In this document: positions 54,230-63,240 of the stretch, piece by piece
How positions within the stretch are numbered: the stretch's first letter is position 1
Layout of the letters: every line of letters begins with the position of its first letter
Assembly (NCBI RefSeq): GCF_024347315.1
Contig: NZ_AP025461.1
Coordinates: forward strand, 124,001-188,000
Origin: Vibrio atlanticus
GTDB lineage: Bacteria; Pseudomonadota; Gammaproteobacteria; Enterobacterales; Vibrionaceae
Length of the DNA: 64,000 nt
Reading direction: 5' to 3'
The notes under the pieces: generated by a model
Databases searched by the model: none
The model's input: the letters and a program-made list of their open reading frames with translations, nothing else
What the model was told of the DNA's origin: nothing
Position numbers and translations under genes: made by a program

Positions 54230-55441
54230 ATGAAAAGGCTCGTCGGCAGACACCTAGAAGAAATGGCGGACATACGATCCACTCGCAAGCAAAAAATTGT
54301 CCACTCCTTTTCACTGGCTGCCGCTGCGTTATTCACATTCTACACTTGGGCTTACTTCCAAGGTCAGCATTACACGCTGTCAATTTTCGAACTGTGTTTT
54401 GCACTTATCGCTATCTCCAATGCATTTTACGTGAAAAAAGTCACTGCCGCTGAGTATTCAGAATTGATTCTAAGTGGTGTTCTGCTCGTTCAAGGAGTCA
54501 TCCTATTCTTGTACAGTCACGCCATTCCCGAGCGGACACTCTGGCTCTACCCGATTTTGGCTGCCGTCATTTTCATAAACGATTTCAGAATTGGCATTAT
54601 CTTCAGTACCTCATTTTGTGTATTTATCAGCACCTTGATTACAGCGATGCCTAGCAGCTTTTCTTTACCTTTTAGCAGCTCACACCGGTTTATTCTTAGC
54701 TTATTTACAATGAGCTTGGTATGTCACACATCAGCTTATTACTACACAAAAGCCGTCAGTTATATTCAACGTCTATATAAAGAGGGGATTGAAGACCTGG
54801 CCCTAACCGGCTTGGCAAACCGTTGGAGCTTTGAACGTTGGGCGACAGAAAAACTTGCGACAGTGGATAGTGAACGCTCACTGACTGCATTAGTTTTTTT
54901 GGACATTGATGACTTCAAAGGCATTAATGATAGCTACGGGCACGACGTCGGAGACAGTGTTTTGCAGCATTTTGCGAATCGTTTAAGCAACAACATCCGA
55001 ACCAGAGACAGGGTAAGTCATGAATACGATTATTCGATTGCGCGCTTTGCTGGAGATGAGTTTGTTTTGATGCTCTACGATGTACCAACTCGCAAAGATC
55101 TAGACGGTATTTTAGATCGGATTTGTGGGCTATTCGAAAGTGGTTGCCAGACAAACGAGAGAATCAAAGAATTGACACTCAGTGTTGGGGTTTCGTTGTA
55201 CCCGCAAGATGCTCAAGAATTACATGAGCTGACGAGATGTGCTGATAAAGCGATGTATGTTGCCAAACATTCAGGAAAAAATCGATACGCTTATTATCAC
55301 GATAATCCCGTATCAACCTTGATAGAAGAGCTACCAACGAACCTCGCCTTCTCAGAATCGGAATCATCTGAGCTTGAAGGTTGTCTTGAAGCGAAGGTCG
55401 AAGGGAACAATGTTACGTTATTAAAAACGCGTCCACGCTAG
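54230..55441 (+). CDS. Membrane diguanylate cyclase (GGDEF domain)
   Basis: About 403 residues. Five to six hydrophobic segments (~30-185) form the membrane sensor; a GGDEF domain follows (~195-370). The active-site motif reads AGDEF (274-278), with DLALTGLANR and DIDDFKGINDSYGHDVGD upstream. The first Gly of GGDEF is Ala, a change also present in cyclases reported active. No RxxD inhibitory site is seen five residues before it. Start uncertain: ATG 54230 or ATG twelve codons later. Its stop overlaps the stop of the convergent gene. Confidence 0.85.
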   Translation: MKRLVGRHLEEMADIRSTRKQKIVHSFSLAAAALFTFYTWAYFQGQHYTLSIFELCFALIAISNAFYVKKVTAAEYSELILSGVLLVQGVILFLYSHAIPERTLWLYPILAAVIFINDFRIGIIFSTSFCVFISTLITAMPSSFSLPFSSSHRFILSLFTMSLVCHTSAYYYTKAVSYIQRLYKEGIEDLALTGLANRWSFERWATEKLATVDSERSLTALVFLDIDDFKGINDSYGHDVGDSVLQHFANRLSNNIRTRDRVSHEYDYSIARFAGDEFVLMLYDVPTRKDLDGILDRICGLFESGCQTNERIKELTLSVGVSLYPQDAQELHELTRCADKAMYVAKHSGKNRYAYYHDNPVSTLIEELPTNLAFSESESSELEGCLEAKVEGNNVTLLKTRPR

Positions 55442-55719
55442 CCTGCCATATACATGGCCCATAAACTCACTAAGCCAATAACAATAATCCATACGACTTG
55501 TCGTACTAAATTTCGGTTTTCGTTCTTAGATTTAGCAACGGTTTTAAAAGCGGCTTGCTTGGCCGAGTGTATAAAAGGCCCATCTGCTTGGTGCTTTCTA
55601 ACACGGCGCTTAACCGCTTTATTCGCAACCTCTGTAAAACGCTGACCTTGCTCCGTTGTAAAATCGTTATCAAAGCCCATCCGACCTTGCCTTTCGCCAT
55701 GTTTTTGCTGTACTGCCAT
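55438..55719 (-). CDS. Small basic protein with C-terminal membrane helix
   Basis: 93 residues: a basic soluble part (KRRVRKHQADGPFIHSAKQAAFK) then one C-terminal membrane helix (VVWIIVIGLVSLWAMYMAG). The ATG at 55719 has a near-perfect AAGGAGG seven bases upstream; the longer frame does not. Not recognised; likely tail-anchored in the inner membrane. It overlaps the convergent GGDEF gene by four bases. Confidence 0.7.
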   Translation of the reverse strand: MAVQQKHGERQGRMGFDNDFTTEQGQRFTEVANKAVKRRVRKHQADGPFIHSAKQAAFKTVAKSKNENRNLVRQVVWIIVIGLVSLWAMYMAG

Positions 55720-55877
55720 AGCGGCCTCCTTGGCGGTCTGCTCTCTATTCAAGTATAGACATAATTTCATATTCTTACCTGTTCAAAATTTTCGAATAAG
55801 TCACTCAACACTGTGCCATCTTCTTTTTAAATCAAATTACATAAACTACAGCTATTCAAGTTTATGAGGATTTCAAA

Positions 55878-56750
55878 ATGACGAGTGTAAGAGCAGTAGA
55901 TCATGTGATTGCAGCACACGCTACCTCCGATGGTGATGGCGTAAAAATACAAAGACTCGCTGGTTTCAATAACACGCGTTTCTCTCCATTTTTGATGATT
56001 GATGAACTTAAGTCGGATGAAAGCAAAGATTATGTTGGCGGCTTTCCTCCACATCCTCACCGTGGGATAGAAACGCTCACTTACATGCTGCAAGGTCACT
56101 TCCAGCACAAAGACCACATGGGGAATGTTGGAGAGCTTCGCAGCGGTGGTGCACAGTGGATGGCCGCGGGTCGTGGTGTGATTCACAGCGAAATGCCAAT
56201 GATGGAAGAAGGTGCACTGCATGGATTTCAGATTTGGATAAACCAACCTGCAACACACAAAATGCAACCAGCGCAATATCACGACTTCCAAAATGAAAGC
56301 ATCGCGGAGCATCAAAGTGAACAAAATGGTTTATTGAGAGTTATTGCTGGTGTATTCGAACTGCATAACCTAGCTGACCATGATATAGAGGCTTTACGAA
56401 CGCAAGGCCCACTGCAACAAACTGGTGTGCCGTTAAGCGTAGCGGATTGGCGATCTCATTCTGGGCAAAAAATAACATTAGGGACAAATGTTAATCACAA
56501 TGCCATGACTTACGTGTACCGAGGCAGTATTAAGATCAGTGATAAAGTCATCAACCAAGGTCAACTTGCGTTACTCACTAAAGCTGACTTGCTGTCTCTG
56601 AGTAGTTTAGAAGATTCAGGTGTACTGATTTTTTCTGGTGAGCCGATTAATGAACCTGTTGCGCACTATGGTCCGTTTGTCATGAACTCGATGGAAGAAA
56701 TTGAACAGACGATTCAGGACTACAACAATGGCGTTTTTGAGACTTACTAA
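55878..56750 (+). CDS. Pirin-family protein
   Basis: 290 residues, two cupin domains. The N-terminal one holds the metal site: PPHPHRGIETLTYMLQGHFQHKDHMGN (two His, a third, and Glu of IHSEMP). This is the YhhW/pirin family, non-heme iron proteins, some with quercetin 2,3-dioxygenase activity. The C-terminal cupin ends GPFVMNSMEEIEQTIQDY, typical of the family. Physiological role not clear. AGGA lies before the ATG. Confidence 0.9.
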   Translation: MTSVRAVDHVIAAHATSDGDGVKIQRLAGFNNTRFSPFLMIDELKSDESKDYVGGFPPHPHRGIETLTYMLQGHFQHKDHMGNVGELRSGGAQWMAAGRGVIHSEMPMMEEGALHGFQIWINQPATHKMQPAQYHDFQNESIAEHQSEQNGLLRVIAGVFELHNLADHDIEALRTQGPLQQTGVPLSVADWRSHSGQKITLGTNVNHNAMTYVYRGSIKISDKVINQGQLALLTKADLLSLSSLEDSGVLIFSGEPINEPVAHYGPFVMNSMEEIEQTIQDYNNGVFETY

Positions 56751-56791
56751 TTGACGACGTCTTTGCGCTTTTAGCTTTGAAATGAAGTTAA

Positions 56792-56819
56792 AGATTGAAG
56801 ATTGAAGATTGAAGATTGA
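56792..56819. repeat. Four tandem copies of AGATTGA
   Basis: A perfect 7-bp repeat x4 just downstream of the pirin stop, not in a gene. Slippage-prone. Confidence 0.9.
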
Positions 56820-56908
56820 AGAGATTTTGCAACGAACAACAATTTGGTCATCCATTTGATGACTGTAAAAACAAGTGACACTATCCACTGCCGGTTATTA
56901 TCACTTAT

Positions 56909-56939
56909 TTAACCACGCTCCTAGAGCGTGGTTTTTTTC
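56909..56939 (+). terminator. Rho-independent terminator
   Basis: ACCACGCTC / GAGCGTGGT stem followed by seven T. Confidence 0.88.
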
Positions 56940-56972
56940 TATTAAGCCAGAGATGAACGAACTCAGGCCTTC

Positions 56973-57254
56973 CTACAAGTATTCACACAGGTAAGCTGTC
57001 GCTTCTTTAACCTGTAAATCGAATGAAGAGTCACCCGCAACGTCAAAAGACTCACCAGATTGGAATGTCGTCCAATCGTCATCGCCAACACGCTTTACAA
57101 TTAAAGCACCTTTAACAACAGTCATCTTTTCCGGAGCTGCAGTACCGAATGTGTATTCACCAGCGGCCATCACACCAACACTCACATCAGCACCAGACTG
57201 GTTAAACGCTAACGACTTAACACCGCCTTCAAAGTATGTATTTTCTTTAATCAT
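56973..57254 (-). CDS. ppnP: Pyrimidine/purine nucleoside phosphorylase
   Basis: A 93-residue single-cupin protein of the PpnP (YaiE/DUF1255) family, which splits several nucleosides with phosphate to base and (deoxy)ribose 1-phosphate. Starts IKENTYFEGGVKSLAF; GVMAAGEYTFGTAAPEKMTVVKG and FQSGESFDVAGDSSFDL match the family. Length equals E. coli PpnP. AAGGAAG precedes the ATG. Confidence 0.92.
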   Translation of the reverse strand: MIKENTYFEGGVKSLAFNQSGADVSVGVMAAGEYTFGTAAPEKMTVVKGALIVKRVGDDDWTTFQSGESFDVAGDSSFDLQVKEATAYLCEYL

Positions 57255-57378
57255 TGTACTTCCTTGTTATCTCAAAATTGCATTACTAGGCTCAACGAAT
57301 AAGCCTATGCGTAAATTTAGGTGCTAATTGTTTTAACCAATTCGAGACTGTCCTACAAGAAATAAATGAATATAGCTT

Positions 57379-57492
57379 AGGATCTGTTGACCTTTCGAAG
57401 TTAAATTTCGTTCGAGATGAAATCATTTTAGGCGTGGCATTGGGTATACAACCTAATCATTCTAAGTAAATATTCCTTAACAAAGCATGAAG
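57379..57492. repeat. Decayed left half of the 266-bp repeat
   Basis: Resembles the first ~115 bp of the two complete copies (CTGTTGACCTTTCG, CGTTCGAGAT, CCTAATCATTCTAAG, CCTTAACAAAG) with many changes; the right half is gone. The rest of the 57255-57637 gap shows nothing else. Confidence 0.7.
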
Positions 57493-57637
57493 ACTGAATG
57501 TGTGGGTAAAAAATCACTGAGGCAGTTTGATTCAAAAGAACATTCGATCCTGCTTCTAACTCTTATAAGAACCTTTGCAACCTATCGTTTTATTTTATAG
57601 AATCATCACCAGTATGAGTAACTAAAATGAAGAGATA

Positions 57638-58102
57638 ATGGCTAAAAATACCACGAAAAGCAGCGATATATTGGCCAATTCGTTACTCTACGCCTTCTTA
57701 ATGGCTGGCTTTATGATTGCCCTCTCCGTCGGCTATTTTGGCTACCAAGCCTACCAAAAATCTGTAAGCCCAAGTAACGTCCATGGCACATGGATCGAGA
57801 TTGGTGCTCCACCTTACAAAACAGATATTCTTACACTTTCCGATGATGGTGTGATGATGAACTATCGTTTCATCAGTACCTCGTTTGATTTTGATGGTAA
57901 CGATGTCACGATCAATACAGGTTCAGGCCCAACGATTTATACCATTAGCGGTACCTACAATTCACCTCGTTTAAAGCGGCTAGTGCCGAACACACCATCC
58001 AAACAATTCATAAAAGAAGGGTATGAAGATACTGTAGCGGGTGAGACTCAAGGACTCATGCAGCAACGACGCTCAGTATTAGCTGAGCAATTCAAAAAAT
58101 AA
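57638..58102 (+). CDS. DUF2850 protein
   Basis: 154 residues with one N-terminal membrane helix (~13-36, LLYAFLMAGFMIALSVGYFGY). A periplasmic beta-rich part contains HGTWIEIGAPPYKTDILTLSDDGV, the DUF2850 pattern seen in Vibrio. Function unknown. Single gene; GAAGAGA before the ATG. Confidence 0.82.
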   Translation: MAKNTTKSSDILANSLLYAFLMAGFMIALSVGYFGYQAYQKSVSPSNVHGTWIEIGAPPYKTDILTLSDDGVMMNYRFISTSFDFDGNDVTINTGSGPTIYTISGTYNSPRLKRLVPNTPSKQFIKEGYEDTVAGETQGLMQQRRSVLAEQFKK

Positions 58103-58503
58103 TACTTTCAACAGCGCTTTGTTTAGTAACCCCTCTTACATCAATACTCCCTGCCCCTTACAAGCACCGATATGACGTGCTTCAGATTGTGATACTGCTT
58201 CAGTTCACGATATTTAATAATAGCTTGCCGCACTTTTTCATAACTTCATGTCGTGTAATTTCACTTATGAGACTTTCCTTCTGAGTGAGGTTTTATTTTA
58301 TAAAACATGGACTCAGCCTCTCATCCATTAAGCAACAGAATTGTAACAAGATACAATTTTTTAGTTGTCCATCGAAAACAGATTTATTTTCAGTCATGAA
58401 ATTAAAACTCTCTCGAATACTGACGGGGAAGCTCCTTCAAAACTGACGGGAGCCGATTCTAGGACCACTTGGTTCTAAACCTTCAAGGAATGAGAGAAAT
58501 AGT
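58103..58503 (+). promoter_or_regulatory. Chitinase upstream region
   Basis: 400 bp without a gene. Close to the start lies a direct repeat ACTGACGGG at 58419-58427 and 58442-58450, with a small GCTCC/GGAGC pairing between. AAGGAATGAG precedes the ATG. Could be a chitin-responsive leader; no regulator site identified. Confidence 0.4.
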
Positions 58504-61044
58504 ATGATTCGTATAAACACCTGTGCTGCGAGTATTGCTCTAGCGCTATCTGGTACAGCATTGGCCGCGCCAACAGCACCTAGCATTGATATGTACGGTT
58601 CCAACAACCTACAGTTTTCTAAAATTGAACTCGCGATGGAAACGACCTCTGGCTACAACCAGATGGTTAAATATCACGATAAAGCAAAAGTCGACGTTAA
58701 GTTCAACCAATGGAGCGGAACGTCAGGAAACACGTACAACATCTACTTTGATGGCGTTAAAGTAGCGACGGGCCCAATCACTGGAAGCCAAACCACGGCT
58801 TCATTCGAATACGGCCAAGGCGGCTTATTCGATATGGAAATTGAAGCGTGTGATGAAACAGGCTGTGCCAAGAGTGCACCCGCTCAGATCACCATCGCTG
58901 ATACCGATGGATCACACCTAGCACCACTTGCGATGAATGTGGATCCAAACAACAAGTCATACAACACAGATCCAAACACGGTAGTAGGTACTTACTTTGT
59001 TGAGTGGGGCATCTATGGCCGTGATTACACAGTCGATAACCTACCTGCTGACAATTTGACCCATATCCTTTACGGTTTCATCCCAATTTGTGGTCCTAAC
59101 GAATCAGTGAAATCAGTAGGCGGTAACAGCTACAACGCACTCATGACAGCGTGTCAGGGCGTTAACGATTACGAAGTGGTGATTCATGACCCATGGGCGG
59201 CTTTCCAGAAGAGTTTCCCTCAAGCAGGACACGAATACAGCTCACCTATCAAGGGTAACTACGCGATGATGATGGCGCTAAAACAGCGTAACCCTGATTT
59301 GAAGATCATCCCATCGATTGGTGGTTGGACGCTGTCTGACCCATTCTTCGATTTCACAACCAAAGCTAACCGAGACACCTTCATTGCATCGGTTAAGAAA
59401 TTCCTTAACACGTGGAAATTCTACGATGGTGTAGATATTGACTGGGAATTCCCTGGTGGAGGCGGTGCGGCGCCAGACCTTGGTGACCCTATGAATGATG
59501 GCCCAGCTTACATTGCACTGATGGCAGAGCTGCGCACTATGCTTGATCAACTAGAAGCGGAAAACGGTCGTACTTACGAGCTAACATCAGCGATCGGTGT
59601 TGGTCACGATAAGATTGAAGACGTGAACTACGGCGAGGCTATCCAGTACATGGATTACATCTTTGCAATGACTTACGACTTCTACGGCGGTTGGAACAAC
59701 GTTTTAGGTCACCAAACAGCACTGAACTGCGGTAACTTCATGCGCCCTGGTCAATGTGATGGTACCGGGCTAGATGAAAATGGCGAACAGTACACAGGCC
59801 CAGCCTACACTACAGACAACGGCATCCAATTGCTTCTTGCGCAAGGCGTTCCAGCGAACAAACTTGTGGTTGGTACAGCAATGTACGGTCGTGGTTGGGA
59901 GGGCGTATTACCGTCATCACTTTCAGATCCTAGCGACCCAATGACTGGCGTAGGTAATGGCAAACTGACCGGCAGCTCTGCTCAGGGTGTATGGGAAGAT
60001 GGCGTTATTGACTACAAAGGCATAAAAGCGAACATGCTTGGTGCAAACAACCAAGGCATCAACGGCTTTGAATATGGTTACGACGAAATGGCAGAAGCGC
60101 CTTACGTTTGGAACCGTACTTCAGGCAAGTTGATCACATTTGATGATGACCGCTCAGTGAAAGCAAAAGGCGCATACGTTCGTAGCCTTGGCCTTGCGGG
60201 TCTATTTTCTTGGGAAATTGATGCGGATAACGGCGATATTCTGAATGCGATGCATGAAGGTCTAGCAGGTGGAACTACTGACCCTGTCAACCGTAAACCA
60301 ACGGCAGCTGCAGGTGCGGACCAATCAGTTGAAGGCCCAGCGTCTGTCTCTCTAGACGGTAGCGCTTCAAAAGACAGTGACGGTACGATTGCGAGCTACG
60401 CTTGGTCACAAGTAAGCGGAACGGCGGTAACTCTGGCCAACTCGAATGCGGCTGTTGCGAGTTTCGATGTAGTGGAAGTCGCACAACAAGAGACTCTGAC
60501 ATTCAGCCTAACCGTAACAGATAACGAAGGCGCAACGTCAACAGACACAGTTGTTGTGACAGTAAACCCTAAAGACACAGGTCCAGTAAACACAGCTCCG
60601 ATCGCAGTTGTTTCTGCTCCGGCTGAAGTGAGTGCAGGTGATGTAGTTGTCGTTGATGCTTCGGCTTCGAGCGATGCGGATCAAGACACGCTGACCTTCA
60701 CGTGGGATGTACCTGCAGGTATTGATGCTACTGTTCAAGGCGCTTCAGTAAGCTTTGTCGCGGCTGAATACACGCAAGATACGACACTGAATTTCTCAGT
60801 GACAGTCAGTGATGGTACAGAGACATCAGTAGCAGCTACTTCAGTGAAAGTGCTTAAGAAAACCACAGGCGGTGGCACGTGTACTAACGCTTGGGATTCA
60901 AGTGCGATCTACAATGGCGGTGATCAAGTGACTCAAGGTGGTAACGTTTGGGAAGCGAAATGGTGGACAACAGGTGAAGATCCAACAACGACTGGCCAAT
61001 GGGGCGTGTGGAAAGAGATCGGCCCAGCAAACTGTGCAAACTAA
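58504..61044 (+). CDS. Secreted multidomain GH18 chitinase
   Basis: 846 residues. Signal peptide ~1-21 (GTALA|AP), ChiA-type N-terminal beta domain ~24-135, and GH18 barrel ~155-595 with the DGVDIDWE motif and acid Glu315. Two PKD-like domains follow (~597-690 and ~697-790; each with D-G-S/DASASSDAD and LTVTD/VTVSDG words). A C-terminal CBM5/12 (~797-846, CTNAWDSSAIYNGGDQV...WEAKWW) binds chitin. It degrades chitin outside the cell. Close in design to the ChiA chitinases of vibrios. Ends in a strong terminator; no operon partner. Confidence 0.93.
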   Translation: MIRINTCAASIALALSGTALAAPTAPSIDMYGSNNLQFSKIELAMETTSGYNQMVKYHDKAKVDVKFNQWSGTSGNTYNIYFDGVKVATGPITGSQTTASFEYGQGGLFDMEIEACDETGCAKSAPAQITIADTDGSHLAPLAMNVDPNNKSYNTDPNTVVGTYFVEWGIYGRDYTVDNLPADNLTHILYGFIPICGPNESVKSVGGNSYNALMTACQGVNDYEVVIHDPWAAFQKSFPQAGHEYSSPIKGNYAMMMALKQRNPDLKIIPSIGGWTLSDPFFDFTTKANRDTFIASVKKFLNTWKFYDGVDIDWEFPGGGGAAPDLGDPMNDGPAYIALMAELRTMLDQLEAENGRTYELTSAIGVGHDKIEDVNYGEAIQYMDYIFAMTYDFYGGWNNVLGHQTALNCGNFMRPGQCDGTGLDENGEQYTGPAYTTDNGIQLLLAQGVPANKLVVGTAMYGRGWEGVLPSSLSDPSDPMTGVGNGKLTGSSAQGVWEDGVIDYKGIKANMLGANNQGINGFEYGYDEMAEAPYVWNRTSGKLITFDDDRSVKAKGAYVRSLGLAGLFSWEIDADNGDILNAMHEGLAGGTTDPVNRKPTAAAGADQSVEGPASVSLDGSASKDSDGTIASYAWSQVSGTAVTLANSNAAVASFDVVEVAQQETLTFSLTVTDNEGATSTDTVVVTVNPKDTGPVNTAPIAVVSAPAEVSAGDVVVVDASASSDADQDTLTFTWDVPAGIDATVQGASVSFVAAEYTQDTTLNFSVTVSDGTETSVAATSVKVLKKTTGGGTCTNAWDSSAIYNGGDQVTQGGNVWEAKWWTTGEDPTTTGQWGVWKEIGPANCAN

Positions 61045-61094
61045 AAGTAGGGTTTAGCTAAACACCAACTAAGCGTTCAACTAAACACCTAAAA

Positions 61095-61132
61095 GTAAAG
61101 GCCAACCAGATAACCTCTGGTTGGCCTTTTTA
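61095..61132. terminator. Rho-independent terminator
   Basis: AAAGGCCAACCAGA / TCTGGTTGGCCTTT stem with T tail after the chitinase gene; also faces the convergent hydrolase gene. Confidence 0.88.
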
Positions 61133-61178
61133 GAGTTTGTTTTCTTAATTGGCGTTCTACTTGCTTGATTCGTTAAAC

Positions 61179-62027
61179 TTAGCCAATCAAGTTATCAAAA
61201 CTCTCAAACACTTGCGGGCACTTCATCACTCGTCCGTGGCCTTGACCTTGAGTCGCGATTAAGGTGACACGATCCATTTCATAGGCTGCACGCTTCGACA
61301 CATCAAACTTAGTAAACTTATCTTGCTCATCATGAACAATGATAGTTTGAGACTCACGAAGCGCTAGCTTTCCATAAGGATCAACAGATTGAATCGGGTA
61401 GTTAAATTGCTCTTCTACTTCTCCGACTACCGCCTCAAACAGTTTCATTGAGTAACCAGAACGAGCAACACTGCCAAATAGGTTTTCTAGATAATCCAAT
61501 ACAGGTGCAATCAGCAACAGCGGCTTGTTTTCCAATTTAACGTGCTTACATTCCAATGCAGAAGCCGTACCCATGCTGTGACCGACCAAACCTGCTACCT
61601 CTCCCACTGAATCGAGAATGGCTTCAAGACCGTTCACAAATGCAGGGATATGACCATGTACCCCATCGCTACCACCATGAGCAGGATGATCGTAAGCTAG
61701 AGCCGTAAAACCTTTGGCTGCAATATGTTCCATTAAAGGGAAAAACTGACTCGCGGTGCCAGACCAACCATGAGTCAGCACCCAAACTGGACCGGTACCC
61801 AAAGAATACGTTTTTAAGACGCCATCACGACCTTTGATTTCACTCTTGATAAGCCCTTGCGGATCGGCATTTTTCTGCTCGGTACGCATCGGAGTGAGCA
61901 GCAGTTTACGTGCCGTTTTCTTTGCATGACTCGGCGCTAAAATGTAGTGCAGATTGGTTGTAGCGCCAATCAAGCTACGCTTGAAGCTGAATTTGTTCGA
62001 TGTATTGAAATAGATTTTGTCACTCAT
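61179..62027 (-). CDS. Alpha/beta hydrolase
   Basis: 282 residues, alpha/beta-hydrolase fold: oxyanion HGWSGTASQF, nucleophile Ser in GHSMGTAS, and the late GQGHGRVMKCP His. No signal peptide. The ATG at 62027 with AAGGAA upstream is chosen over the ATG further left. Substrate unknown. A TetR regulator follows upstream in the same direction after ~190 bp, and may control it. Confidence 0.83.
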   Translation of the reverse strand: MSDKIYFNTSNKFSFKRSLIGATTNLHYILAPSHAKKTARKLLLTPMRTEQKNADPQGLIKSEIKGRDGVLKTYSLGTGPVWVLTHGWSGTASQFFPLMEHIAAKGFTALAYDHPAHGGSDGVHGHIPAFVNGLEAILDSVGEVAGLVGHSMGTASALECKHVKLENKPLLLIAPVLDYLENLFGSVARSGYSMKLFEAVVGEVEEQFNYPIQSVDPYGKLALRESQTIIVHDEQDKFTKFDVSKRAAYEMDRVTLIATQGQGHGRVMKCPQVFESFDNLIG

Positions 62028-62220
62028 GACCGTTCCTTGTATCGCCATCATTATTGGCGGATCGAGCTCGGCCCTAAAAATCGAACGACCGTGCTATTTA
62101 TTGATATAAAAAATGGCGCTACTGCGATTTATCATCGCTTACCACCACTTCTCTAAAATTTTGTTGTAAACCTTACTTCAACAAGACTCACATGATTTGC
62201 GAGTTAACCTGCTGTATGTA

Positions 62221-62814
62221 TTAAACCGCTTTCCAACTGGCTACCAAGCGCTCGACACCACTCCAAAAATGAGTGTGGCTGGCTTGTTGGCCTCGTAATG
62301 AGTAGAACAAGTTCGCGCTTAAATAGAGACCGTACAACTCGAAGGTTGCCTGTTTCGGGTCTAAATCGGCTCTGAATTGTTTGCTCTCAACCGCTTTTGC
62401 TACCTGAATCGTCAAGTAATCAATCCACACTGAAATGGTTTTCTGCAGTGCCTTCTGAATCACAGAGGTTTCGCTGCCTGCATCTTTCCAAGCATCAATA
62501 AACATGCAGCTGCCTTGGAACGAATGGTTCCAGCCAAGCCAGTTATCGAGCAGTTGTTTAAGCTTGGCTTCAATATCACCGTCGCCCAACTCTCTCGCCG
62601 GAATGATGACTCTTTCAGTGAATATGGCGTTGGAATATTCGAGTACAGAGAGTTGCAGGTTCTCTTTAGAGTTGAAGTGCGCAAACAATCCACTCTTAGA
62701 CATACCACACTGCTTGGCTAATTCGCCAATCGTCAAACTCTCGAGACCATTCTCACTCGCAAGTGCAAATGCATGGCTCAAAATATACTCTTTGGTTATC
62801 TTTCCTTTGCTCAT
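62221..62814 (-). CDS. TetR-family regulator
   Basis: 197 residues. The N-terminal TetR HTH (~10-55) has LTIGELAKQCGMSKSGLFAHFNSKENLQ; an all-helical ligand domain follows, of the TetR_C type with FIDAWKDAGSE. Ligand unknown. Upstream of the hydrolase gene in the same orientation. Confidence 0.88.
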   Translation of the reverse strand: MSKGKITKEYILSHAFALASENGLESLTIGELAKQCGMSKSGLFAHFNSKENLQLSVLEYSNAIFTERVIIPARELGDGDIEAKLKQLLDNWLGWNHSFQGSCMFIDAWKDAGSETSVIQKALQKTISVWIDYLTIQVAKAVESKQFRADLDPKQATFELYGLYLSANLFYSLRGQQASHTHFWSGVERLVASWKAV

Positions 62815-62910
62815 TATTCACCAATAATAAATCTGATGCTTTATTTTTAGCACGTTCGTACTTTTTTTCAAGTTTTTTACTTAACCCTTGGTATTCATTT
62901 TGTCTTATCT

Positions 62911-63176
62911 AGGGCGTGTTGACCTTTCGCGGTAAAATTTTGTTCGAGATAAAAGCGTTTTAATCGCGGCGAGGGGGAAGTAGCCTAGTCATTCTAAGCA
63001 AATCCCCCTCAACAAAGAGTAAAACGCTTTTAGCCGAACCCTTCGGGCAGCGTTTGCTGGTCATTTCTACTGCGTTATCGCCCTTTCATGTAGGCTAGCT
63101 ACACATCAAAGCCTCTGCCTTGTAGACATACCCAGCAATTCGCTGCAAAAATTAGCTCGAAAGGTCCACATGCCCT
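62911..63176. repeat. 266-bp structured repeat, copy 2
   Basis: Same length and design as copy 1 (42433-42698), with terminal inverted repeats AGGGCGTGTTGACCTTTCG and CGAAAGGTCCACATGCCCT. The inner hairpin reads GAGGGGGA / TCCCCCTC, differing from copy 1 by paired changes. No gene is seen elsewhere in 62815-63240. Confidence 0.85.
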
Positions 63177-63240
63177 AATAACTGTGGAAAAATGCGACAG
63201 TATTCAAAGGAAATTGAAATCGACTAACAAAGGAAAAACA

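Noticed and set aside
58150..58290. CRP site upstream of the chitinase gene
   Set aside because: TGTGA and TCACG words occur, but the spacing is 12 rather than 6 bp.
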